A DNA stretch of 64,000 bases from Shewanella yunxiaonensis. GTDB taxonomy: Bacteria > Pseudomonadota > Gammaproteobacteria > Enterobacterales > Shewanellaceae. The DNA is taken from assembly GCF_018223345.1 (NCBI RefSeq), contig NZ_CP073587.1, positions 1,771,001 to 1,835,000 on the forward strand. The letters are read 5' to 3'. Below, one piece after another: positions 35,956-46,273 of the stretch. Both the position numbers and the translations under genes were made by a program. Position 1 is the first letter of the stretch. Each line of letters begins with the position of its first letter. The notes under the pieces were generated by a model. That model was not told where the DNA came from, did no database searches, and saw only the letters and a list, made by a program, of their open reading frames with translations.

Positions 35956-38900
35956 CAGTTAAGCTCCAGACTGAATTGACCAGCGGCATCAGCAGTTTGC
36001 TGCAGCTCGCCGTTAAACAGTGCATCCAGGGCGGTGATTAATGACAGTGGCGGTTTGTCATAATAGATGCCAGCTTGCGGATAATCCGGTGACATACCGC
36101 GCAGGAACAGGTAGTAACAGCCGCCAAAATCACGCTGATACTGATAATCTGCAAGCCTTTTACTGAGCAAGCGATGTAGTGCCAGGGTATATAGCAGGTA
36201 TTGCAGATCGTAATGATGCTCCAGCATGGCGCGGTTTAGATCATCGCCATGATACTGGATGAAGTCATTTCCCAGGTGGTTGGATTTATAATCTGCAATA
36301 TACCAGCGGCCCTGATAACAGAAGGTGAGGTCGATAAATCCCTTGAGCATCCCGCGTAAGGTATCGAAATCGTATCCGGCTGGGTACCCATGTTGTGCCA
36401 GTAACTGATTTAACGCCCGACAGTTAAGCTCACTGACAGGCAGATAAAATTCCATTTCAGCGACTATGTCGGGAGCCTTCAGTATTCCAAGTGACAGACC
36501 GTTATCGCGCTCAGCGGTACCGAGTGGTGCACTCAGGATCTGTTGATACCACTCCAGCAATAGCGGTTGCTGGTTGCTATCAATGCCGTATTGCAGCATG
36601 GCCGTTGGTAACACAGCAGTAAGTGCCGCCACTTTGTCTTCGGCGTCGAAATCCAAATCTTCCAGTACCTGATGCATAAAAGAACCGGCATTGGCACCTT
36701 TCTCAAACAGGAATCGCGGTGCTGGAGTTTGTTCCGGAGTTGGCATCAGCTCTGGTAGCGGCTCATACCGTTCATCATCCATCCCCGGTGTTTGTGGCGG
36801 CGCATCAAACTCATCAACGTTATCGCTAACTGCTACCGGATACGCCGCGGACTCCTTGACCAGTCCGCTATAACTACCTACGCGCCATGGTAAATAAGAT
36901 GGCATTTCCAGTAACAGGGGGACAGGTTCTGAAGTGGTGGTATCTTCTACGGCAAGCGTGCCCGTTGGTTGCTCGACATCGATCACCGTCACTGATGCCG
37001 CGGCTGATTGCAGTGGTTCAATGGCTTGGCGCAATTTAGCAAAATCCGTTGCCGTGTCGGTGATCCCCAATAAGTAGCCGATGGCAGTTTGTGGAAGCTC
37101 ACTCTTGATACCGGCTTTCAGAATGCGGCACTGATTGGTAATCGACAGGTAGCAACGATATACCGGACGGGTTAAGGCTACATACAATAGGCGCAGATCT
37201 TCTGCCAGTTGCTCCTGCTTTTGCTGCGCTTTACCTTGCTCCGATTTCTCCAAATCCCACAGCAGTTGGTTGTCTTGGTGATATAGCAACGGATCTGGTA
37301 CGCGGCCACTGCGTGCCAGGCTGACAAAGGGCAGTAGACACACAGGGTATTCTAGTCCTTTACTCTTATGGATGGTCACGATCTGTACCAGATTCTGTTC
37401 GCTTTCCAAACGTAGTTGCTGCTCCTCACTATTACCTGAATCCAGCAATTGTTGCTCAAACCAATATCGTAATGCGGCCACGCCATCCAGTTCGGCGGAT
37501 TTTTGTTGTAGCAGTTCACACAGATGCCGCAGGTCGGTAAGCCGCCGTTCACCACTGTTATCTGCCAGCAATCGCTGGATCATGCCGGTGTCGGCTGCCA
37601 GTTGCATAACTGCGGGCATGATGCCTCGTTGCAACCATAGTTGATGCCATTTATCAAAGCGTTCCAACCATAAGGCTCGGCTGTCCTCTTGTTGATTGAA
37701 TTGGTGGATAGCACCGATGCTGAGCCCGAGTAACTGGGTTGCCATGGCACTACGCAAAGCCTTTTCATCACGAGGGTTAGCGAGCGCCTGCAGTAGCAAT
37801 GCCAGTTCCCTGGCTTCAACGGTCCCAAACACGCTGTCGCGGCTTAGAAACACCGCGCCGATATAGCGTTTGGCCAGCGCGTCTTTCATGGTGGAGGCTT
37901 CGATATGGTCGCGTACCAAAACCGCGATATCGCGCGCTCGTAGTGGTCGTTGCTGTGTGCCGGAGATGATGTGTGCTTTATCGTTGAGCAGCGTAAGGAT
38001 TTGCTCGGCGGCGTCTTCCGCTAATAGCATTCGCGCGGTTTCTTTATTCAGCCCTTGGGTAGGATTTTCACTGAGCAACCGGATTTGCAATGCGTGATTA
38101 TCGACATTGCTTTGCAATCTTTTGCTGCTGGCGGAAGCGGGCACTTTGACCGTTTCAAAAGGGATATCTTCACCGGCGAACGGCGCATCATGCCCCTTAA
38201 ATAACCTATTTACGGCATCGACCATCGCTTCGGCTGAGCGATAGTTGGTGCCAAGGGTGTATTGTCCGTCAGTTTGCGCTCGCGCTGCCAGATACGTGTG
38301 GATATCACCGCCACGAAACGCATAAATCGCTTGTTTGGGGTCGCCGATCATCAATAATCCACCGACAGTGGTCGAGTGGCTGTCGGTGACTGGCAGCTTT
38401 ATGCTGCGAGCATAAATTTTTGAAAAAATGCCAAACTGCAGTGGATCGGTATCCTGAAATTCGTCGATCAATGCTATCGGGAAGCGACGGGCAATTTCTT
38501 GTGCCAGGGTATTACTAATGTCTGCCTCGTCAGTAGCCGATGGGTAGCCCAGCGCTGTGGCTAATGTTGATAACAGATCATCCGGGGTCAGGGTGTTACG
38601 TCGGGCCTTTTCCGCAGCAAAGCGTCGCCGGATGTGTTCCCGAGCCTGACACAGAAAGGCGGGGAGCAACTGCGCTTGCATTGCGATAATGCTATCCACC
38701 ATAACTAATAGTGGCGCTTCATCGGCGTTCGGGATAGGCGCGCTGCCTTTGTTAACGCTGAGCTTTTCGAGTGACAGTTTATCCAGTGCAATGGCTGGCG
38801 GGAGGCCATAGTGTGAGGCAACCCAGCGATCCATTTGTTCAAAGGCGTCTGCCAGCAGTGGATAGCCGTCGTCTTTCTTGCCATACCGACGCCCGTTGAG

Positions 38901-39659
38901 CGACAACGCATACAATTGGTTGTGAATGCTTTCCCGAGCGCTAGGCCATTGCTTACGCAATTTGGCAATGGCCGGCATCAGTGCATGAGCAATCTGTTGA
39001 AAAGGTTTGAGTTCGGGGGTAGCAACCGCACTGCTGTTACCTAACAACGGCCGTAATTTTTTTTGAAGCGCATCTGGCCCTGGCAGCTTTTCAAAAATGA
39101 TCTGTGCCACAACGCTGTCTAGTGGATAACAGGCTTCACGCCAGAAATCGCGCACAGCATGGTGCAAAAACTCGCTGTCATCTAAGGTAAATTCGGCATC
39201 AAACAGCAACGATGATTCAAAAGCCAAGTCGCTGAGGATGCGTTGACAAAAACCATGAATGGTAAAAATGGCCGCTTCATCGAGCGACTTCAGCGCCAGA
39301 TCCAGTCGATTGAGCACCTGTGGCTTATCTTCGCCACTGATTTGTGCCAAAAGCTCCTGTAGAAACGGATCGTGTTCCGGTAAGCCTAAACAAGCGCGAT
39401 ATGCCTGCCGAATTCGGCTGCGAATACGTTCTCTGAGTTCCTCGGTAGCCGCATTGGTAAAGGTTACCACCAGGATCTGTTCGCAAGTCAGTGGTTGGCT
39501 GACGCCGATCCCTAATAACAGTCTCAGGTATAGCCCAGAAATCGTGTAGGTTTTGCCGGTGCCGGCACTGGCTTCAATCAACTGCGCGCCACTCAGCGGC
39601 AACTGCATCGGGTCCAGCAGTTTAGGTTGAGCCGTTTTATGGGTAGACATCTCAGTCAT
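35955..39659 (-). CDS. recB: Exodeoxyribonuclease V beta subunit RecB
   Basis: 1234 aa from the ATG of MTEMSTH, which has GGAG 7 nt upstream and overlaps the recC stop by 8 bp; the frame is open 16 codons further but without support. It has UvrD-like helicase motifs: Walker A LIEASAGTGKTYTISG, motif II IDEFQDTDPLQ, motif III GDPKQAIYAFRG, motif V VTIHKSKGLEYP and motif VI LLYVALTRPVYR. The C-terminal nuclease domain keeps RGMLKGFIDL and the catalytic DYKSN. It is the 3'-5' motor and nuclease of RecBCD, which degrades ends until Chi and then loads RecA. Confidence 0.96.
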   Translation of the reverse strand: MTEMSTHKTAQPKLLDPMQLPLSGAQLIEASAGTGKTYTISGLYLRLLLGIGVSQPLTCEQILVVTFTNAATEELRERIRSRIRQAYRACLGLPEHDPFLQELLAQISGEDKPQVLNRLDLALKSLDEAAIFTIHGFCQRILSDLAFESSLLFDAEFTLDDSEFLHHAVRDFWREACYPLDSVVAQIIFEKLPGPDALQKKLRPLLGNSSAVATPELKPFQQIAHALMPAIAKLRKQWPSARESIHNQLYALSLNGRRYGKKDDGYPLLADAFEQMDRWVASHYGLPPAIALDKLSLEKLSVNKGSAPIPNADEAPLLVMVDSIIAMQAQLLPAFLCQAREHIRRRFAAEKARRNTLTPDDLLSTLATALGYPSATDEADISNTLAQEIARRFPIALIDEFQDTDPLQFGIFSKIYARSIKLPVTDSHSTTVGGLLMIGDPKQAIYAFRGGDIHTYLAARAQTDGQYTLGTNYRSAEAMVDAVNRLFKGHDAPFAGEDIPFETVKVPASASSKRLQSNVDNHALQIRLLSENPTQGLNKETARMLLAEDAAEQILTLLNDKAHIISGTQQRPLRARDIAVLVRDHIEASTMKDALAKRYIGAVFLSRDSVFGTVEARELALLLQALANPRDEKALRSAMATQLLGLSIGAIHQFNQQEDSRALWLERFDKWHQLWLQRGIMPAVMQLAADTGMIQRLLADNSGERRLTDLRHLCELLQQKSAELDGVAALRYWFEQQLLDSGNSEEQQLRLESEQNLVQIVTIHKSKGLEYPVCLLPFVSLARSGRVPDPLLYHQDNQLLWDLEKSEQGKAQQKQEQLAEDLRLLYVALTRPVYRCYLSITNQCRILKAGIKSELPQTAIGYLLGITDTATDFAKLRQAIEPLQSAAASVTVIDVEQPTGTLAVEDTTTSEPVPLLLEMPSYLPWRVGSYSGLVKESAAYPVAVSDNVDEFDAPPQTPGMDDERYEPLPELMPTPEQTPAPRFLFEKGANAGSFMHQVLEDLDFDAEDKVAALTAVLPTAMLQYGIDSNQQPLLLEWYQQILSAPLGTAERDNGLSLGILKAPDIVAEMEFYLPVSELNCRALNQLLAQHGYPAGYDFDTLRGMLKGFIDLTFCYQGRWYIADYKSNHLGNDFIQYHGDDLNRAMLEHHYDLQYLLYTLALHRLLSKRLADYQYQRDFGGCYYLFLRGMSPDYPQAGIYYDKPPLSLITALDALFNGELQQTADAAGQFSLELN

Positions 39660-42600
39660 GAGCTTGCTCCAGCATGCCGCCGTTATTGATAAAATCCGCC
39701 AGCTCATGCAGTTGCCCAGTTTGGTAACGTGCCAGCATCGGCGAGAGTAATGTCATGGCGATATCACCGAAATTACTTTCAGAGAAATCATCTGGGAAAC
39801 GGAAACAGCGCTGGTAATGAGGTTCACTGCCATCACCAGAGATGACGTTGCCATCATTACCAATTTTGTCGTTCCAGGCGGCACTGGCGGCCTCAAGTCG
39901 CTGTTCGTGTGTGTCAGCGTCACTCTTGGCATATTCCAGTGATGTTTTTGGGATAAATAGCAGGGGTTGCGTTTGCCCGATTAGGAAAAATTGCAGCCAG
40001 AGGCGGAGTTCCGCTTTAGCCACATCAGGGGTGAGCGGTGCGAACACGTGGTAGTCTGCCATATCCAGAATGTAGCTATGTTTATGACGGCCACTGGCGT
40101 TGAGCGCCAAATGACGCAAATACTGGCGGACCAAATCCTTAGCGTTAGCAGAACCCGGGCGGCAGATAAGCATCCCTTTGCCACAAATATCATCTAATCG
40201 GCCCTGCAACCTCATATCGAGTTCTGGAAACATCAAATCGACGGTCAATGATTCCTGCTGTTCACCTCGCAGATAGACGGTTCGATCCAGTAGTGGTGCT
40301 ACATCCTGTTGATAACGTGACAATAGCAGTTCATCAAAAGGTTTGTTAGGGAGTTTACCGCTCGCCTTAAGTTTAACACTGAAGTCAGGACTGCTGACCC
40401 CTTGGTGTTTTAAGGCATCTTCAAGCAAAGACAGTCGAATGTCGTAACGTTGCAGTGCGTTCAGTGTAAATGGTTCGTCGTTGTCATCTTCGGTGAGATC
40501 TATTCCCAGTTCCAGCTTGAGGCTCCGGTTGCAAAAATATTGTGCCGGATTGCGGAAAAAACGTACCAACCCTTGTAATTCAATGACATTGTCTGAATCG
40601 GCATCGTTGTCTGCGACCAGCTGTAACGGCGTTCCTTGACGAAAATCAGTGAGTTCTACCGCTGAACCGGTGGGGCACCACTGTCTTGAAAATGACGGAG
40701 TAAATGGTGCTTCAGCAGGGGCCTTTAACAAATCAGCTTGATATAACACCGGATCAAAAGGTTGCAAGGGTTGCTGCTTCACTAGGCATTGTAATAATGA
40801 TTGTTCCAGCAGCGTCAGCGCTTCAGCATCAAGTATGTCCGTAGAAAAAACATTGGCTAATGATTGTGGGATGCAACTTAGCTGGCAATATTCCAGTAAC
40901 TCGGCAATTAGCATCGACGGGTTGCGCGGACTGTTATCACGTTCAGAACGACCGACATAACTGATATACAACTGTTGTCTGGCAGATAACAGTGCCTCCA
41001 GAAACAGATAACGATCATCAAGACGACGGGAACGGTCGCCTTTACGCGGTGGTTGCTGCGCTAACAGATCAAATCCCACCGGATGCTGCACGCGAGGATA
41101 GATACCATCATTCATCCCGAGCAGACAGACGATCTGGAACGGGATAGAACGCATTGGCATTAACGTACAGAAATTAACGGCGCCAGCAAGATAACGCTGA
41201 CCGACACGAGAATCCTCAAGTTGCGAGCGGAACCACTGCAACAGGATTTGATGATCCAGTTCGCCAGCAAATCCTGCATTCAATAATTCTGAGCCTAATT
41301 TAGCAATGGCCTGGTTTACTGCCATCAAAGCTTGTGTATCTGTATCGTCAATGGGTTGATAAAACTGCTGGCAAATCTCTGTTATTTCAAGAATTCTTTG
41401 AGATGAAGCTTGTCCCTTTGCCAACCGGTCTGCGACCTGATCCAATGCCTCAATAAAATTCAATAATTTACCGAGAGCCAAGGCTGCCTGACCTTCAACC
41501 CCGGCCACTGGTAAATGACCATTAAATAGCTCACCATCATCTTCCAGCGCATAGCCCAAGATCAGTCGGCGTAATCCTTCCGCCCAGGAGTTTTGCTCGA
41601 ATGCGGGAACTTGCTGTTGCTGACGTTGGCTTCCGCTGCGACCCCATCGCACCTTGGCTTGTTCTAACCACAGCCGGATTTGTTGTAATGACTCATCATC
41701 AAGGCCAAAAGCCTTGAGCGTTGCGGGTAATTCCAGCAGTGTCAGGACTTCCGTCAAGGCAAAGCGGCTGTTATTAATATCCAGCAGCGTTAAAAAGCTG
41801 CTGATCAACGGTGATTCCTGACTGGCACCCCGATCGGCGATAGCGTAAGGGATGAAATATTGGCCGTCACGTCGCGCGAATACCGCATCAATGTAGGGGG
41901 CATACGCTGCTACGTCCGGCATCATTACCACAATATCTTTAGGGGCGAGTTCTGGATGGCGCGCCAGCATCCATTGCAGATGATCATGTAGGGTTTCTAC
42001 TTCACGCAGTGGTGAATGACAGCTACGCAAAGTCAGCGAGTCATCGTCAGTGGCGATGATGCGCCGACCAGCTAATGACAGATATATTTCACTGTCAGGA
42101 CCGAGTAATTGTCCCCGGGTTTCCATTTCGAGAATGTCTTGCTGGATCCCTTGTAACAGACAGCCATCACCTACCGGATAAAACAGATCATCACCTAATT
42201 GAATATCTTCCGAAGGTAATTCGAGCAAGAGATCCAATAGATCGCGGCCCAATTTGCCGTTATTCGCCAAGAGGGGGTTACCCACAATTAAGCTATCTTG
42301 CCAGTTTTCGGGAAGTTGCCGTTTATCACCGTACGCAAGATTAATGCGGGCACGAGTTTTGGGATTCACAATATCACCCCAATAATGCTGGCAGGGGCTG
42401 AGATTAAATACGGTAACATCCAGGCGATGCCCGAGGGCCTGTAGCACGGATAACATCTGTGGCGGCATCGAAGAAATGCCGAATACAAATAATCTCGCCG
42501 GCAATTGTGGTAATGCGATGCTGTCGTCTTTAAGCGTAGATAACAACGCATGATGCAGATTGGCGCGGTGATAGCCACTAAGGCCTAGTTGTTGATTATG

Positions 42601-43131
42601 GGTTACCAGTTGTCGCCATAGTGCTGGTTGCCATTGTTGTTCTTCAGATAATGCAAAGGGGAGCTCGCCAGTTTCCCATGCTGCGATCCAGTCGGGTCGA
42701 TATACCAGATATTGGTCAAAAATATCTGCGATACGCGCTGCTAGCTGGAACTGTTTTAATGGCAATAACTGGTGGTCATCACCCAAATAGCGTTGCAGTG
42801 GCAGGTATACAGGATCGGCAAGCAGGCGCGGCAACAAACTCAGTAATTTCCAGGTCATTGCTTCTTTGGTAAAGGCATTTTCTTTGGGAACATCAGGCAG
42901 TAGGGCGTGGCACAAATCCCAGATGAAGCTAGACGGTAGCGGAAATTTCAGCGCTGCAGCGATACCGTTATGCTTGGCGATCTCCAGTCGTAGCCAGGTT
43001 GACATACCGGGGCTTTGTACGAGGATCTGTTCTTGCTGTAGCGGCGATTGACCAGAGACGGGCATACGCAACTGATCGGCCAGTGCAGCCGACAGCAACT
43101 CCATTTTGTTAGATTGGATCAGTTTAAACAT
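39652..43131 (-). CDS. recC: Exodeoxyribonuclease V gamma subunit RecC
   Basis: 1159 aa (E. coli 1122). Start chosen at MFKLIQSNKMELL, which aligns with the family start and has AGGA just upstream; the open frame begins 13 codons earlier. Family stretches: ILVQSPGMSTWLRLEIAKHNGIAAALKFPLP (quoted in part: GMSTWLRLEI), WKLLSLLP, YLVYRPDWIAAWETG, TLMPMRSIPFQIVCLLGMNDG and RKGDRSRRLDDRYLFLEAL. It is an inactivated helicase that scans for Chi in the RecBCD complex. It is first of recC-recB-recD; ptrA, which lies between recC and recB in E. coli, is absent. Confidence 0.95.
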   Translation of the reverse strand: MFKLIQSNKMELLSAALADQLRMPVSGQSPLQQEQILVQSPGMSTWLRLEIAKHNGIAAALKFPLPSSFIWDLCHALLPDVPKENAFTKEAMTWKLLSLLPRLLADPVYLPLQRYLGDDHQLLPLKQFQLAARIADIFDQYLVYRPDWIAAWETGELPFALSEEQQWQPALWRQLVTHNQQLGLSGYHRANLHHALLSTLKDDSIALPQLPARLFVFGISSMPPQMLSVLQALGHRLDVTVFNLSPCQHYWGDIVNPKTRARINLAYGDKRQLPENWQDSLIVGNPLLANNGKLGRDLLDLLLELPSEDIQLGDDLFYPVGDGCLLQGIQQDILEMETRGQLLGPDSEIYLSLAGRRIIATDDDSLTLRSCHSPLREVETLHDHLQWMLARHPELAPKDIVVMMPDVAAYAPYIDAVFARRDGQYFIPYAIADRGASQESPLISSFLTLLDINNSRFALTEVLTLLELPATLKAFGLDDESLQQIRLWLEQAKVRWGRSGSQRQQQQVPAFEQNSWAEGLRRLILGYALEDDGELFNGHLPVAGVEGQAALALGKLLNFIEALDQVADRLAKGQASSQRILEITEICQQFYQPIDDTDTQALMAVNQAIAKLGSELLNAGFAGELDHQILLQWFRSQLEDSRVGQRYLAGAVNFCTLMPMRSIPFQIVCLLGMNDGIYPRVQHPVGFDLLAQQPPRKGDRSRRLDDRYLFLEALLSARQQLYISYVGRSERDNSPRNPSMLIAELLEYCQLSCIPQSLANVFSTDILDAEALTLLEQSLLQCLVKQQPLQPFDPVLYQADLLKAPAEAPFTPSFSRQWCPTGSAVELTDFRQGTPLQLVADNDADSDNVIELQGLVRFFRNPAQYFCNRSLKLELGIDLTEDDNDEPFTLNALQRYDIRLSLLEDALKHQGVSSPDFSVKLKASGKLPNKPFDELLLSRYQQDVAPLLDRTVYLRGEQQESLTVDLMFPELDMRLQGRLDDICGKGMLICRPGSANAKDLVRQYLRHLALNASGRHKHSYILDMADYHVFAPLTPDVAKAELRLWLQFFLIGQTQPLLFIPKTSLEYAKSDADTHEQRLEAASAAWNDKIGNDGNVISGDGSEPHYQRCFRFPDDFSESNFGDIAMTLLSPMLARYQTGQLHELADFINNGGMLEQAHD

Positions 43132-43242
43132 GCGATTCCTGATCAATAAGCCTTCAGTGGCGGATGGCACTATTCTAAATAGCGGATGTGTAATGTGCCA
43201 CTATTGTTCTTTACGGTTGTTATCTCTGTGATCTGAACGTTG

Positions 43243-45291
43243 TCAGATAGTCCCCGTTTGTGGGGTACGCTCCTTTAGCTCAGGTGTCGTACGCAGTAAC
43301 GCTAACCACAATTTATGGCTTTGCCGATGAAACTGTCGGCTGAGTTTTCGTTGTTTTTTAGTCGTTAATTCAGCGTACTTGAGTTGCAGATATAAATCGC
43401 CCCAAACAATTAATGGCTGGTGTAATGCGGGCCAGTGTTTGGTTAACAGGGTGATAAAATCCACCGGCCCACAACCTATTGGTCGTACAATACCTTTGCG
43501 AGCGGCAACGCGACAGATGCTGCTAAAGTCGCGATCTAATTGACTGCGCCGTTGTGGCAGATATAGCAGTCCGGCGCTGTAGCCAATTATCGTGAACAAT
43601 GCTGTCATCACGCCTAATACCAACAAAGCGATTCGCGTGGCGGTAACTTCACCGAGCAATTGGTTTAGCACTTGTTGTTGCCGGTCGTTATCAAACCCCA
43701 GCACCCATACCGTCCAGTAATAATCGAGGCTGGCAAACTGCATGCGCAATTGATTAAACCAGGCACTGGCACGAATAGCTGGGAAAGTCGTATTCGCCAG
43801 GTAACTATCCTGAGGGGCAAACATGGCATCAAATCCATCCATGATCCGCTGCGGGGCAATCATCGCGGTTGGGTCGAATCGGCTCCACCCTCGATTAGGC
43901 AGCCATACTTCGCTCCAGGCATGAGCCATATATTGGTAGACACTCAGATATCCAGCTTCCGGATTAAACTCGCCGCCCTGATAGCCGGTCACTAATCGTG
44001 CTGGTAGGCCGCTGGCGCGAGCCATAAAAGTAAACGCCGAAGCATAATGCACACAAAAGCCTGCGCGCGTTTCAAACAAAAAATCGTCTAGCTGTTGAGG
44101 GCCTGTCGCTGGCGGTGTCAGCGTATAAAAAAATGGTTGCTGACGGAAGTATTGCATCATGGCGTTCAAACGCGGCAGCGCTTGCGGATATCTAAGGGTA
44201 AATTGCTGAGCCAAAGCGCGGGTGCGGGGGTTGATTTGTGCCGGCAGCGTTAGATTGCGTTGATATTCGGTCTCGCTGAGTTGTTCTTGCAAGGGGGCGT
44301 TCGGGTATTGTGTAACCTGATATTGAAATTTCTGCTCAAGCGATCGACTTGCATACAGACGATAGTCCGGCATGCTGAAAACGCCGGGCGTGTTGCTGAA
44401 AGCATTACCCATCGCAAATAACCAATGCTGGCCTGAGGGTTCGGCAATCACTTTATAGTTGCGACGGTTATCCCGCTCGACTGGTAACGTGCGCTCAGGT
44501 AGCAGGTGATTTACCCTGGACTGCAATGTTTTAATCGCCGACGATTGACGCCAGTGGTTTCCGTCATAATCGTCTAACACAATTGCGCGCCAATAGCGCT
44601 CTGCGGGTTTGGGAACGGCACCGTCAAAGGTGGCACGAAAAGCGAGTTCGGAAGACCGAGTCAACTGCGAAATATCGCCAAATCCCACTTCATCTGAAAG
44701 CCCGGTGCTGGCAGATTTCATCTGGGGTACCATCCACAGCGGCGCAAACCTGGGAACCACGATAAACAGCAGAAGGGTCAAAGGAATACTTTGAAGCAGT
44801 AATTTAATCGTTAACCAGCTTTGGGTGGCGGGTGAGCAGTTTTCACGGAAGAGACTAACCAATGTTAGGGTGTTGATGGCGGTGACGGGCAACAGTAGTA
44901 ATACATTGCCTATCCCCTGGTGATCAATAAATGTCAGTGCGATGAGAAAATAACCCGCCAGAATGATGGCCAATACATCACGGCGTCTACGGGCCTCAAT
45001 ATATTTTAAGGCATAGCCAAGAATAAGCAGATTAATCAACGTATTGAGTAATCCTAACTCACGACTTACCAAGGCTAATGTCGCCGCTGATGCGACTGCC
45101 AATACCGTGACTAGCCAGCGTGGTGGGCGTGCGACCTTCCCAAGATAGATCCCTAAGCGCCAGACAAAACAGATGCCACATATTCCCAATGATGCAACTG
45201 TGATTTTGTCATGCAAAGGCAGCAATACGGCAATGTTGGTCAATAACAACCACAACAAGGTTCGGCGACTGAGATGCTCACTGCTGTTCAT
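43243..45291 (-). CDS. tgpA: Transglutaminase-like membrane protein TgpA (DUF3488)
   Basis: 682 aa. The N-terminal part has about six transmembrane helices (residues 12-190, DUF3488), then a periplasmic transglutaminase-like domain and one more helix (about 555-580) followed by a cytoplasmic DUF4129-like tail. The catalytic triad is visible: Cys in RAGFCVHYASAF, His in YMAHAWSEVWL, Asp in GWSRFDPTA. In Pseudomonas TgpA is essential and active on peptides, role unknown. Its start overlaps the DUF58 stop by 14 bp; moxR-DUF58-tgpA forms one operon. Confidence 0.9.
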   Translation of the reverse strand: MNSSEHLSRRTLLWLLLTNIAVLLPLHDKITVASLGICGICFVWRLGIYLGKVARPPRWLVTVLAVASAATLALVSRELGLLNTLINLLILGYALKYIEARRRRDVLAIILAGYFLIALTFIDHQGIGNVLLLLPVTAINTLTLVSLFRENCSPATQSWLTIKLLLQSIPLTLLLFIVVPRFAPLWMVPQMKSASTGLSDEVGFGDISQLTRSSELAFRATFDGAVPKPAERYWRAIVLDDYDGNHWRQSSAIKTLQSRVNHLLPERTLPVERDNRRNYKVIAEPSGQHWLFAMGNAFSNTPGVFSMPDYRLYASRSLEQKFQYQVTQYPNAPLQEQLSETEYQRNLTLPAQINPRTRALAQQFTLRYPQALPRLNAMMQYFRQQPFFYTLTPPATGPQQLDDFLFETRAGFCVHYASAFTFMARASGLPARLVTGYQGGEFNPEAGYLSVYQYMAHAWSEVWLPNRGWSRFDPTAMIAPQRIMDGFDAMFAPQDSYLANTTFPAIRASAWFNQLRMQFASLDYYWTVWVLGFDNDRQQQVLNQLLGEVTATRIALLVLGVMTALFTIIGYSAGLLYLPQRRSQLDRDFSSICRVAARKGIVRPIGCGPVDFITLLTKHWPALHQPLIVWGDLYLQLKYAELTTKKQRKLSRQFHRQSHKLWLALLRTTPELKERTPQTGTI

Positions 45292-46267
45292 CGCTAGCCT
45301 CCGTCATGGTTAAGGGCTGATATACAGCCAATGCGCGTAAGCAGGCGATGCGCTGCGCTTCACCTGCGGCCGGTGGCAACTGTTGTTTATCCAGTTGTAA
45401 TCCCCAGTTAACGCAATTTTGTTTGGCTAGTTGGTCGACCTGCCAGCAGAGTGTCTCAAGTGCCTGTTCCAACGCCTCACCGCACAGATTGGCCGGGAGT
45501 TGCAACCAGACGGGATCTCCGTGCGGATCGCTAAATTCTTTGGAAAGCATACCGCGGCCCTGAGCGAATTGTTTCCAGGCGACTTGCTTAAGTGATTCGC
45601 CTGGGTGCCAGGATTTTAGACCGCAAAATTCATCTATACCGAACTGGTACAGTGGTGAATCCTCTCCGCCTCCGGGTATGGAATGCAACCGCACTTTATC
45701 GGGGTGATAAGCGGGAAATACCAACAAGGGGTTATCCATATCGACCCATGACCATACGCGGCATAAACCCAATGGGTAATGTGATTCGACGAGCAGTCTT
45801 CCGGGCGATAAATAACCGCGGTGACGGGTGGGTAAAGGCAGCGCAGCGATTTGGCCTTGTGAGGCGACCTCTTTAACTGTCACCACGTCGCCAGCGGGAT
45901 AGCTGAGATTAATTTGATACAGCTGGCTGTCAGCGGTCACCTTAAGCGGAATGGCTACCGTTTCCCCTGCGTATACATCTGGCGCCGGCAATGCGGACAA
46001 TCGCAAACCCGCAAGATTACGGTAGCTATACAAAATAGCGCTAACGAAAATACTTCCCAACAATAAACTAAGCCCGATCACCAGATTGTTTTGATAATTG
46101 GTACCGAATAAAAAGAGTAACAAAGATAAAAGTAACCACATCAGACCAAAGCCGCTGGGTAATATAAAAATACTGCGGTGACTCAGACGCTGATGTTTTG
46201 CCGCCGGGATCCGTCGATTGAGCCAGCGGTGTAGCCACGGAGATAATTTGTAAGATGCGCTGGCCAT
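45278..46267 (-). CDS. DUF58 family protein (MoxR-associated)
   Basis: 329 aa from the ATG at 46267, which has AGGT 8 nt upstream; a TTG two codons earlier is open but too close to that site. Two transmembrane helices (about 35-75) are followed by a beta-rich part and the DUF58 vWA-like domain with the signature GDEFCGLKSWHPGESLKQVAWKQFAQ (in short: W-x-x-A in VAWKQFAQ). DUF58 proteins partner MoxR ATPases, probably in assembly of other proteins. It sits between moxR (6-bp gap) and tgpA (14-bp overlap). Confidence 0.88.
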   Translation of the reverse strand: MASASYKLSPWLHRWLNRRIPAAKHQRLSHRSIFILPSGFGLMWLLLSLLLFLFGTNYQNNLVIGLSLLLGSIFVSAILYSYRNLAGLRLSALPAPDVYAGETVAIPLKVTADSQLYQINLSYPAGDVVTVKEVASQGQIAALPLPTRHRGYLSPGRLLVESHYPLGLCRVWSWVDMDNPLLVFPAYHPDKVRLHSIPGGGEDSPLYQFGIDEFCGLKSWHPGESLKQVAWKQFAQGRGMLSKEFSDPHGDPVWLQLPANLCGEALEQALETLCWQVDQLAKQNCVNWGLQLDKQQLPPAAGEAQRIACLRALAVYQPLTMTEASDEQQ

Positions 46268-46273
46268 GCGCAA